In this document: positions 16,446 to 23,937 of the stretch, one piece after another
How positions within the stretch are numbered: the first letter of the stretch is position 1
Layout of the letters: every line of letters starts with the position of its first letter
The notes under the pieces: generated by a model
The model's input: only the letters and a program-made list of their open reading frames with translations
The model's database searches: none
Told to the model about the DNA's origin: nothing
Made by a program: the position numbers and the translations under genes
Origin: RGIG4034 sp045628945
GTDB lineage: Bacteria > Bacillota > Clostridia > Lachnospirales > Lachnospiraceae
DNA: 31,245 bases
Direction: 5' to 3'
Assembly (NCBI GenBank): GCA_045628945.1
Contig: JAZQQG010000032.1
Location: forward strand, 1-31,245

Positions 16446-16688
16446 CTATTCCTCTTCCAACAGAGACTGGAACTCGGTTTCTTTCTTGATGAAGGAGAGA
16501 TTGGCCTGATCCATATAACGGATGAAAATTTCATCGACCTCAACCCCTTCTTCTGTGGCAATTTCCTGCATTACCGGCATCAGAAGCTCCAATTGTCTGG
16601 AAACATGGGTCTTCTGCGGGTCAATTTCGCTAAGGGCTTTGTCTGCATATTCCGTCACTCGATTATAGAGTTCAATATCTGATATCAT
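16446..16688 (-). CDS. Small acidic helical protein of unknown function (80 residues)
   Basis: I do not recognise this protein. It begins MISDIELYNRVTEYADKAL and ends in an acidic LLEEE, and looks mainly alpha-helical. It has no cysteine, signal peptide or membrane segment. The start at 16688 is supported by GGGAGG 8 bases upstream and by a perfect sigma-A-type promoter whose predicted start site (near 16716) lies downstream of a longer in-frame ATG at 16751. It is a single gene convergent with serA. A 6-pair hairpin (16411-16434) and the serA terminator lie beyond its stop. Confidence 0.72.
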   Translation of the reverse strand: MISDIELYNRVTEYADKALSEIDPQKTHVSRQLELLMPVMQEIATEEGVEVDEIFIRYMDQANLSFIKKETEFQSLLEEE

Positions 16689-16722
16689 TTCGGGTACCTC
16701 CCAGGATAAATCTTCGTTTTTT

Positions 16723-16751
16723 ATTGTACTCCGTCTAAGGTTTTCTGTCAA
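16723..16751 (-). promoter_or_regulatory. Sigma-A-type promoter for the 80-residue protein
   Basis: On the minus strand TTGACA (16746-16751) and TACAAT (16723-16728) have an exact 17-base spacer. It is one of the best promoter matches in the window and decides the start of the small gene downstream. Confidence 0.85.
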
Positions 16752-16825
16752 AAACTATTCCCATTTTTACTATGATTTGTTATGATAAAATAGAATGAAT
16801 ACTACATATTGATGGAGGACATCTT

Positions 16826-18064
16826 ATGGCAATGATCAGACCCTTCTGCGGTTATCGCCCGAAAGCAGGTTTGGAGAACCGTATTGCTGCATTACCCTAT
16901 GACGTATATTCCCGTGCGGAGGCCTATGAACTGGTAAAAGGGGATCCGTATACTTTTTTACGTATTGACAGACCGGAGACACAGTTTGCGAAGGATTGTG
17001 ATATGTATGCACCGGAGGTCTATCAAAAGGCCCATGATATGCTTTGGGAACAGATTGAAAAAGGTGATTTTGTTCAGGATTGTCCGGCAGTCTATTATAT
17101 TTATGAGGAGATTATGGACGGTCGCTCCCAGACCGGAATTGTGGGAACTGCGTCGGTCGATGATTATCTGAACTGTGTGATTAAGAAACACGAGAATACA
17201 AGAGCGGATAAGGAACTGGATCGTATTCATCATGTGGATGCCTGTGATGCACAGACCGGGCCGATCTTCTTGGCTTATCGTCGTAATGAGGTGATTACGA
17301 AGGTGATTCGCGATACGAAGCAGACGAAACCGGTTTATGATTTTGTCTCGGAGGATGGGATTGCACATCGCGTTTGGGTTGTGGAAGATCCGGAGACGGT
17401 TGAGACAATTCGAAAGGCTTTTGAAGGAATCGGCGAAATCTATATCGCGGACGGACATCATCGATGCGCCAGTGCCTGCAAGGTTGCAACCCTTCGAAGA
17501 GAGCAGAATCCGGGGTATACGGGGGAGGAAGAGTTTAATTATTTCCTTTCTGTATTATTTGCGGACGATGAATTAATGATTATGGATTATAATCGCGTAC
17601 TCAAAGAATTAAACGGCCATACCGAGGAAGAACTTCTGGAAGCCATTTCCTCCGATTATACCGTTGAAGAAGTGGATGCAAAGAATGCAAAACCTACGAA
17701 AAAGGGTACATTTGGTATGTATCTTGGGGACCGTTGGTATCGTTTGACTTATAAAAATGCTGTGAGTGCGGATCCTGTGAAATCTTTGGATGTAAGTATC
17801 CTTCAGGATACGGTGTTAAAGCCTCTGTTTGGCATTGAGGATCCGAAGACGGATTCCCGAATCGATTTCGTTGGTGGTATTCGCGGTCAGGCAGAATTGG
17901 AACGTCGTGTTCACACGGACTGTAAGGTAGCCTTTTCCATGTATCCGACTCAGATTGGAGAATTGTTCTCCGTTGCGGATGCAGGGCTTTTGATGCCGCC
18001 GAAATCCACCTGGTTTGAACCTAAGTTACGAAGCGGACTCTTTATTCATTCCATTAAATCATAG
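16826..18064 (+). CDS. DUF1015 family protein, candidate serine-metabolism enzyme
   Basis: This 412-residue cytosolic protein is of the DUF1015 family, with conserved blocks FCGYRPK (7-13), LPYDVYSRAEA (23-33), KKHENTRADKELDRIHH (120-136) and IYIADGHHRCASA (205-217). The biochemical function is not established to my knowledge. The DGHHR motif is like that of ParB/Srx-fold proteins, including free-serine kinases (SerK/SbnI). The gene follows serC-serA, an association I recall for this family in Clostridia; a role in serine or phosphoserine metabolism is therefore an inference. GGAGG precedes the ATG at 16826 by 8 bases. TATGAT and TAAAAT boxes lie at about 16781-16791 but without a good -35. 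The next gene starts 17 bases after the stop. Confidence 0.9.
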   Translation: MAMIRPFCGYRPKAGLENRIAALPYDVYSRAEAYELVKGDPYTFLRIDRPETQFAKDCDMYAPEVYQKAHDMLWEQIEKGDFVQDCPAVYYIYEEIMDGRSQTGIVGTASVDDYLNCVIKKHENTRADKELDRIHHVDACDAQTGPIFLAYRRNEVITKVIRDTKQTKPVYDFVSEDGIAHRVWVVEDPETVETIRKAFEGIGEIYIADGHHRCASACKVATLRREQNPGYTGEEEFNYFLSVLFADDELMIMDYNRVLKELNGHTEEELLEAISSDYTVEEVDAKNAKPTKKGTFGMYLGDRWYRLTYKNAVSADPVKSLDVSILQDTVLKPLFGIEDPKTDSRIDFVGGIRGQAELERRVHTDCKVAFSMYPTQIGELFSVADAGLLMPPKSTWFEPKLRSGLFIHSIKS

Positions 18065-18081
18065 AAGAAAGCGCGAATCAT

Positions 18082-20235
18082 ATGGACAAACGTCTTTATA
18101 AATTAATGAACTGGCCTAAAATTGAGGCAATTGTATATTCGGAGGAGGATCATCCGGAAGAACTCCTGGGAATCCATCGTGTGACCGGTGGAAATCTGGT
18201 ACAGTGTTTCCGTCCGGATGCGGAAGAATTGACCTTTGTCGATGGTACGAATCATAAGGAATATCCTATGGAGAAAGTGGACGAGGACGGTTTTTTTGCG
18301 GCCCTCTTACCTGCTACCGTCGGAAAAGAATATTGCTATCGAATGAAGCCTGCTGAGGATGCGAAGGAGGAAATATCCTTTGCGGATCCTTACGCATTTC
18401 CGGTAAAAGTGACGGAAAGTGAGTGTAAGGCATTTCATGCCGGCACCAATGTAAACCTTCATAAGCTTCTTGGCGCGCGCCCCGTTACGGTTGGCAATGT
18501 AGAAGGAGTACAGTTTGTGGTATGGGCGCCGAATGCACTTCGTGTTTCGGTTGTGGGGGACTTTAACGGTAGAGACGGTCGTATTCATCCCATGATGCGA
18601 CTGGAAGATTCTTCCCTTTTTGGTCTTTTTATTCCGAATCTCAAAGCGGGAGAAACGTATCAGTATGAGGTGAAACTTAAGGATTCCACCTATTTCTTAA
18701 AGGCAGACCCCATGGAGCTTGCGCATGTCAATGTCCTGACGGAAGGCTCTGTGATTTCTCATGAATCCAGCGTAATCTGCGAGGACAGTGCTTTTTCTTT
18801 TGACGATGAGGCTTATATGGCAACCCGTAAGAAGAATGCAAAAAAGAATGCGACCAAAGCCCTCAGTATTCTGAAAGTTCGTATTGCCGATTACTGCGGG
18901 AAGGAAGGCATTGCGGATTACAAAGCGCTTGCTGCCTCCTTAAAAGAGAAACTCGCCGTAACGAAGTTTAACGCCCTTCGCCTTCATGGGCTTTTGGAGT
19001 ATCCGAAGGCAGATACTCAGGCCGATACGGCATTTGGTTATTTTGCACCGACCTCTCGATTCGGAAATGCCGATGCGTTTCGTGCATTCATGAATGAAAT
19101 GCACCTGGCAGGAATTCCTGTATTTGTGGATTATCCCATTAGCGGATTTATGAAGATTCGTTACGGATTATCCTCCTTTGACGGTTCGGCCCTCTATGAA
19201 TCCGCCGATTCGTTAATGGCTCTGAACTGTGAATGCGATGCGTTTTTGTTTGATTTCTCCAAGCCGGAGGTACGCTCATTTGTAATGTCTTCGCTTTTCT
19301 ACCTGGCAGATACCTTCCATGTGGACGGCTTCTTCTATGATCGACTCGACGGTGTGCTTTATTATGATCATTGTCGTGAAGGAATTCATGCTACGAATGG
19401 TTATGGCGGCGTGGAGAATTTCGAAAGCATTGATTTTTTGCGTACCATGAACGAGGCTCTTCATAAGAAATATCCGGGACTGGTTACGATTGCGGCCGAG
19501 AAACGTGGGTTCCCTTATGTATCGACGAAGCCCTCGGTTTCGGAGGCGGTAGAGGCAGGACTTGGCTTCGATCTGAAGACGGATTACGGTTTGAACGAGT
19601 CACTGGAGTCTTACATTACAACGGATCCGCTTTACCGTTCCGGTTTGCAGAAGAATCTGTCCGAATCCATGCTGTATCATTACTGTGAGAATTTTGTGAA
19701 TTCCCTGACGCCGGCCACGGGAGCTTCGGATTATCTGGAGCGTATTCCCGGTTTTGAATTTGAAAAGGAGAGTAATCTTCGTTCGTTGATTGCTTACTAT
19801 ATGCTCCTTCCCGGCAAAAAAGAAATGGATGCTTCCTTCCTTCAGTTGGGAGAACAATGGGGGACCTTTTTGGCTTCGCTAAATGACCTGTATTTTAAGA
19901 ATGAAGCCTTGGGAGCGTTTGGTGGAAAAGAGGAATCCTTTGAGGTGGTGGATGATTTCCATGCTGAGATGAATCTGTTCTCTTTTGTTCGTAAAACCAA
20001 GAATCAGGAACTGTTCGTTGTATTACATCTGGGCAATGTTATGAGACGCGGTCAGGTGATAACGGTTGCGAAGCCCGGCAAGTACAAGGAAATCTTCAAT
20101 ACGGATGCGGAGTGCTTTGGCGGCCTTGGTGAGGTGAACGGCCGTAAGAAGACCAGTGCCGTTGTAAAGGGCAATGAGACGATTAAGTCTACCCTTGCCC
20201 CTTTAAGCGTCAGCGTGTATGCGTATGAAAAATAA
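18082..20235 (+). CDS. GlgB-like GH13 protein (1,4-alpha-glucan branching enzyme fold), predicted catalytically inactive
   Basis: This 717-residue protein has full GlgB architecture: two N-terminal beta domains (about 10-115 and 125-225, the second with FVVWAPNALRVSVVGDFNG), a GH13 barrel and a C-terminal beta domain. Clear GlgB landmarks remain: GYFAPTSRFG, GYGGVENFESIDFLRTMNE and GLGFDLKTDYG. The active site does not. Region I DxxPxHF reads DYPISGF (350-356; His to Gly355). Region II retains Asp420 but the Arg two positions before it is Phe418. The region III catalytic Glu position is Ala472 (TIAAEK; a one-residue shift to Glu473 cannot be excluded). Region IV SHDE reads TPAT, losing both His (Pro544) and Asp (Ala545). 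The fold is probably kept for glucan binding or regulation. It is co-directional with DUF1015 (17 bases upstream) and the MscS gene (22 bases downstream). Confidence 0.88.
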   Translation: MDKRLYKLMNWPKIEAIVYSEEDHPEELLGIHRVTGGNLVQCFRPDAEELTFVDGTNHKEYPMEKVDEDGFFAALLPATVGKEYCYRMKPAEDAKEEISFADPYAFPVKVTESECKAFHAGTNVNLHKLLGARPVTVGNVEGVQFVVWAPNALRVSVVGDFNGRDGRIHPMMRLEDSSLFGLFIPNLKAGETYQYEVKLKDSTYFLKADPMELAHVNVLTEGSVISHESSVICEDSAFSFDDEAYMATRKKNAKKNATKALSILKVRIADYCGKEGIADYKALAASLKEKLAVTKFNALRLHGLLEYPKADTQADTAFGYFAPTSRFGNADAFRAFMNEMHLAGIPVFVDYPISGFMKIRYGLSSFDGSALYESADSLMALNCECDAFLFDFSKPEVRSFVMSSLFYLADTFHVDGFFYDRLDGVLYYDHCREGIHATNGYGGVENFESIDFLRTMNEALHKKYPGLVTIAAEKRGFPYVSTKPSVSEAVEAGLGFDLKTDYGLNESLESYITTDPLYRSGLQKNLSESMLYHYCENFVNSLTPATGASDYLERIPGFEFEKESNLRSLIAYYMLLPGKKEMDASFLQLGEQWGTFLASLNDLYFKNEALGAFGGKEESFEVVDDFHAEMNLFSFVRKTKNQELFVVLHLGNVMRRGQVITVAKPGKYKEIFNTDAECFGGLGEVNGRKKTSAVVKGNETIKSTLAPLSVSVYAYEK

Positions 20236-20257
20236 AAGATAATCGGAGAGAGAGAAT

Positions 20258-21085
20258 ATGATTTGGGAAAAGTTACACATGGAGGAATTTATCGAAGAAC
20301 TTCCGGGGCAGGCGCTTCGAATCGGAATTAAGGTATTGATTGCGATTGTTGTTCTTTTGGTTGGAATCTGGGTGATTAAGATCATCCGTAAGATTCTTCG
20401 TAAAGGATTGACTAAGGCCAAGGCGGAGAAGGGAGTCGTTACCTTCCTGGATTCGTTAACGAAGTTTATCCTGTATATTGTCTTAATCTTTATTCTGTTA
20501 AATGAGTTTGGTTTCCAGACCGGCAGTATTGTTGCATTGCTTGGTTCCTTTGGTGTGACCATCGGTCTTGCTTTACAGGGGTCCTTAAGCAATCTTGCAG
20601 GCGGTGTTTTGATTCTGATTCTGAAGCCCTTCAAGGTTGGGGATTTTATTCACGAAGATACCCATGGCAATGAGGGTTCGGTATCCGAAATCAGCATGTT
20701 CTATACCAAACTGATTACTCCCGATGAGAGAGTGGTGGTCCTTCCGAATGGAGCGTTGGCCAATACCTCGCTTGTGAACTTCACTACCATCGGAATTCGC
20801 CGTCTGGATCTCGTCTTTGATATTGCCTATTCCTCCGATATCAATCTTGCAAAAAAGGTAATTACCGAGGTCTTTACGAATTACGACAAGAAGCTTGAGG
20901 GCCGTGAAATCAGCGTGTTTGTAGACGGACTTGCGGACAGCTCCGTAAAAATCGGTGCAAGACTCTATATTAGCAAGGAGTATTACTGGGATGCGAAGTG
21001 GACGTTAACGGAGGAAGTGAAGAAGGCGCTTGACGATCAAGGTATTGAGATCCCGTTCCTGCAGGTGGATGTTCACGAACGATAA
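20258..21085 (+). CDS. Small-conductance mechanosensitive channel, MscS family
   Basis: This 275-residue inner-membrane channel has helices at about 22-41, 66-86 and the pore-lining third helix around 90-118 (LLGSFGVTIGLALQGSLSNLAGG), whose Gly/Ala pattern is diagnostic. The beta domain with KPFKVGDFI and VVVLPNGALANTSLVNFT follows at about 123-175, then a C-terminal alpha-beta domain. The protein opens in response to membrane tension and releases solutes on osmotic downshock. The size matches the E. coli MscS type. GGAGAGAG precedes the ATG at 20258. It closes the DUF1015/GlgB-like run; the hairpin just downstream has its T-run on the other strand. Confidence 0.95.
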   Translation: MIWEKLHMEEFIEELPGQALRIGIKVLIAIVVLLVGIWVIKIIRKILRKGLTKAKAEKGVVTFLDSLTKFILYIVLIFILLNEFGFQTGSIVALLGSFGVTIGLALQGSLSNLAGGVLILILKPFKVGDFIHEDTHGNEGSVSEISMFYTKLITPDERVVVLPNGALANTSLVNFTTIGIRRLDLVFDIAYSSDINLAKKVITEVFTNYDKKLEGREISVFVDGLADSSVKIGARLYISKEYYWDAKWTLTEEVKKALDDQGIEIPFLQVDVHER

Positions 21086-21122
21086 AAACAAAAAAGAGTG
21101 ATTACATGAAGTAATCACTCTT
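21084..21122 (-). terminator. Rho-independent terminator for tRNA-Thr, possibly shared with the MscS gene
   Basis: A 12-pair stem, AAGAGTGATTAC (21094-21105) with GTAATCACTCTT (21111-21122), has a 5-base loop. The plus-strand A-run at 21084-21095 becomes a T-run on the minus strand, so it terminates tRNA transcription. For the MscS gene on the plus strand it offers only a hairpin without a U-tract. Confidence 0.85.
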
Positions 21123-21125
21123 GCA

Positions 21126-21198
<73 letters not shown>

Positions 21199-21220
21199 AT
21201 TCGGTTTTGCAACCTTGATT

Positions 21221-21249
21221 ATTATACTTGTATCTTGGCGTTTTGACAA
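21221..21249 (-). promoter_or_regulatory. Promoter of tRNA-Thr
   Basis: On the minus strand TTGTCA (21244-21249) and a perfect TATAAT (21221-21226) are separated by 17 bases, about 22 bases before the mature tRNA 5' end. Confidence 0.85.
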
Positions 21250-21283
21250 GTAATATTTTTCGGAGTATGAGTTTTTCTTTTGC

Positions 21284-21313
21284 TTGATAATTCCGACAGG
21301 GTTATGCTAATAT
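21284..21313 (+). promoter_or_regulatory. Promoter of the argH run
   Basis: TTGATA (21284-21289) and TAATAT (21308-21313) have an 18-base spacer and an upstream TGC giving an extended -10. An alternative TATAAT lies at 21313-21318 but is 23 bases from this -35. The leader to argH is about 38 bases. It is divergent from the tRNA promoter, with 34 bases between the two -35 boxes. Confidence 0.6.
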
Positions 21314-21357
21314 ATAATTTGATTTTAATTTTGCGATAATTAGGGAGTATATGACCT

Positions 21358-22755
21358 ATGGCACAACTTTGGGGAGGTCGATTCACGAAGCAGACCGATC
21401 AGATGGTTTATGCTTTTAATGCGTCGATCTCATTTGACAAAAGATTTCTGGAACAGGATATTACCGGAAGCATTGCGCATGTTGTGATGCTTGAGAAACA
21501 GGGCGTTCTTACTCTGGAGGAGAAGGATGCGATTGTGAAAGGATTAACCTCTATTCGGGAGGATGTTTTGGCAGGAAAGCTTGCTATCACCGAGGAGTAT
21601 GAGGATGTTCATTCCTTCGTGGAAGCGAACCTGATCGATCGTATCGGAGATTCCGGTAAAAAATTACATACGGGACGCAGCCGTAACGACCAGGTGGCAC
21701 TGGATATGCGTCTGTATATTCGCTCGGAGGTTCTGGCAACCGATGAGCTTTTGAAGGAGCTGCTTACGACATTGCTTCGTCTTGAGGAAGAGAATCTTGA
21801 GACCTATATGCCCGGCTTTACACACCTTCAGAAGGCGCAGCCTATTACGTTGGCGCATCATCTGGGCGCGTATTTTGAGATGTTCAAGCGTGACAGACTT
21901 CGTCTGAAGGACATCTATCACAGAATGAATTATTGTCCCTTAGGTGCCGGCGCACTGGCAGGAACCACGTATCCTCTGGATCGTCGCTATACGGCATCTC
22001 TGTTAGGCTTTGAGGGACCTACCTTAAACAGTATTGATTCGGTATCCGATCGAGATTATGTGATTGAGTTTCTGGATGCGCTTGCTCTGATTATGATGCA
22101 CCTTAGTCGTTTCAGTGAAGAGATTATTCTTTGGAACAGCAACGAGTATCGTTTCATTGAACTGGATGACGGTTATTCCACCGGCAGTTCCATTATGCCG
22201 CAAAAGAAGAACCCGGATATCGCAGAGCTTGTTCGCGGTAAGACCGGTCGTGTCTATGGAGCGCTTACGAGTCTTTTGACTACAATGAAGGGACTTCCTT
22301 TGGCGTACAATAAGGATATGCAGGAAGATAAGGAGATGACCTTTGACGCCATCGACACCGTAAAGGGATGTATCTTCTTGTTTAACGGCATGATTGATAC
22401 CATGAAAGTGAATCCGGAGGTAATGGCAATCAGTGCCATGAAGGGCTTTACCAATGCCACCGATGCGGCAGATTACTTGGTAAAACATGGCGTACCTTTC
22501 CGGGATGCGCATGGAATCATCGGACGTCTTGTCCTTACCTGTATCGAGAAAAACTGTGCCATTGAGGAACTTTCCATTGCAGAACTTAAGGAAATCTGTG
22601 AGGTGTTTGAAGAGGATGTCTATAATGCCATTTCTTTGAAGACCTGTGTGGAGAAACGTCTGACCATCGGTGCGCCCGCACCTTCCATGATGAAAGAGGC
22701 CATTGCACTCAATCGTAAATATCTGGAAGAGTCCTGGGCACCCGTACAGGAATAG
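21358..22755 (+). CDS. argH: Argininosuccinate lyase
   Basis: This 465-residue member of the fumarase/aspartase superfamily cleaves argininosuccinate to arginine and fumarate, the last step of arginine synthesis. Signatures are TGRSRNDQVALDMRL, FTHLQKAQP and the flexible active-site loop GSSIMPQKKNPD (276-287) with the catalytic serine. The N-terminus MAQLWGGRF is typical, which fixes the start at 21358; an ATG at 21351 is out of frame. The ribosome binding site is a modest GGGAG. argG is not adjacent. asd follows 39 bases later without a visible terminator. Confidence 0.97.
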   Translation: MAQLWGGRFTKQTDQMVYAFNASISFDKRFLEQDITGSIAHVVMLEKQGVLTLEEKDAIVKGLTSIREDVLAGKLAITEEYEDVHSFVEANLIDRIGDSGKKLHTGRSRNDQVALDMRLYIRSEVLATDELLKELLTTLLRLEEENLETYMPGFTHLQKAQPITLAHHLGAYFEMFKRDRLRLKDIYHRMNYCPLGAGALAGTTYPLDRRYTASLLGFEGPTLNSIDSVSDRDYVIEFLDALALIMMHLSRFSEEIILWNSNEYRFIELDDGYSTGSSIMPQKKNPDIAELVRGKTGRVYGALTSLLTTMKGLPLAYNKDMQEDKEMTFDAIDTVKGCIFLFNGMIDTMKVNPEVMAISAMKGFTNATDAADYLVKHGVPFRDAHGIIGRLVLTCIEKNCAIEELSIAELKEICEVFEEDVYNAISLKTCVEKRLTIGAPAPSMMKEAIALNRKYLEESWAPVQE

Positions 22756-22794
22756 ATTTGCATATTATTTGATTAAGAATAGGAGAAAGAAAAA

Positions 22795-23880
22795 ATGAGT
22801 GACAAGTTGAAAGTTGGTATTTTAGGCGGAACCGGTATGGTTGGCCAGAGATTTATCTCGATTCTGGAGAATCACCCCTGGTTTGAGGTGACTGTGATTG
22901 CAGCATCTCCCCGTTCCGCAGGTAAGACCTATGAGGAAGCAGTCGGTGATCGTTGGAAGATGACCACTCCCATGCCGGAAGCAGTGAAGAAGATTGTGGT
23001 TATGAACGTAAACGAAGTGGAGAAGGTTGCAAGCCTTGTAGATTTCGTATTCAGCGCCGTTGACATGACCAAGGATGAGATTCGTGCCATTGAAGAGGCT
23101 TATGCGAAGACGGAGACTCCCGTTGTTTCCAATAACTCTGCTCATCGTTGGACTCCCGATGTTCCGATGTGTGTTCCCGAGATTAATCCCGATCACATGA
23201 AGGTCATTGAATTCCAGAAGAAGCGTCTCGGTACCACCCGTGGATTCATCGCTGTTAAGCCGAACTGTTCCATTCAGAGCTATGCACCTGTTTTGACCGC
23301 TTGGATGGAATTCGAGCCTTATGAAGTCATTGCTACCACCTATCAGGCAATCTCCGGTGCAGGTAAGACCTTCAAGGATTGGCCTGAAATGGAAGGCAAT
23401 ATCATTCCTTACATCGGCGGCGAGGAAGAGAAGAGTGAGAAGGAGCCCCTTCGTATCTGGGGTAAGATTGAAGACGGCGTAATTGTTCCTGCCGACCATG
23501 TAAAGATTTCCTGCCAGTGTATTCGTGTACCCGTTCTGAACGGTCATACCGCTGCCGTATTTGTGAAGTTCCGCAAGAAACCCACCAAGGAGCAGTTAAT
23601 TGAGAAGCTTGTGAATTTCAAGGGCGTTCCGCAGGAATTACAGCTTCCTTCCGCTCCCAAGCAGTTCATTCAGTATCTTGAGGAAGACAATCGTCCTCAG
23701 GTTGCACTGGATGTCGATTATGAGAACGGTATGGGTGTTTCCGTAGGCCGTATCCGTGAGGATTCCATCTATGATTGGAAGTTTGTCGGTTTAAGCCACA
23801 ATACCTTACGCGGTGCTGCAGGTGGTGCGGTATTATGCGCTGAGTTACTGAAGGCACAGGGTTATATCACCAAGAAGTAA
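22795..23880 (+). CDS. asd: Aspartate-semialdehyde dehydrogenase
   Basis: This 361-residue enzyme reduces aspartyl phosphate to aspartate semialdehyde with NADPH, the branch point to lysine/diaminopimelate, threonine and methionine. GILGGTGMVGQRF (8-20) is the NADP site, Cys158 in KPNCSIQSY is the nucleophile and His251 in NGHTAAVFV the probable acid/base. The length and the Cys-site sequence fit the longer archaeal/fungal-like subgroup also seen in Clostridia, rather than the roughly 340-residue Bacillus type. AGGAG precedes the ATG. The GGDEF/EAL gene starts 57 bases downstream. Confidence 0.95.
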   Translation: MSDKLKVGILGGTGMVGQRFISILENHPWFEVTVIAASPRSAGKTYEEAVGDRWKMTTPMPEAVKKIVVMNVNEVEKVASLVDFVFSAVDMTKDEIRAIEEAYAKTETPVVSNNSAHRWTPDVPMCVPEINPDHMKVIEFQKKRLGTTRGFIAVKPNCSIQSYAPVLTAWMEFEPYEVIATTYQAISGAGKTFKDWPEMEGNIIPYIGGEEEKSEKEPLRIWGKIEDGVIVPADHVKISCQCIRVPVLNGHTAAVFVKFRKKPTKEQLIEKLVNFKGVPQELQLPSAPKQFIQYLEEDNRPQVALDVDYENGMGVSVGRIREDSIYDWKFVGLSHNTLRGAAGGAVLCAELLKAQGYITKK

Positions 23881-23937
23881 TTTTTTCATAAAAAAGTGAT
23901 TTTTCACAAAAAAGATGATAGAAAGGAGGAACCGAAT

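Noticed and set aside
21106..21122. GTAATCACTC shared between the tRNA terminator (21111-21120) and the trpS leader hairpin (4253-4262) as a dispersed repeat
   Set aside because: The match is only about 10 bases and the two hairpins differ in loop and flanks; chance similarity between inverted repeats is adequate.
23881..23937. A/T-rich inverted pattern after asd (GTGA/TCAC with T-rich and A-rich flanks) as a terminator
   Set aside because: The stem is only four pairs and is not followed by a T-run, so termination is unlikely.
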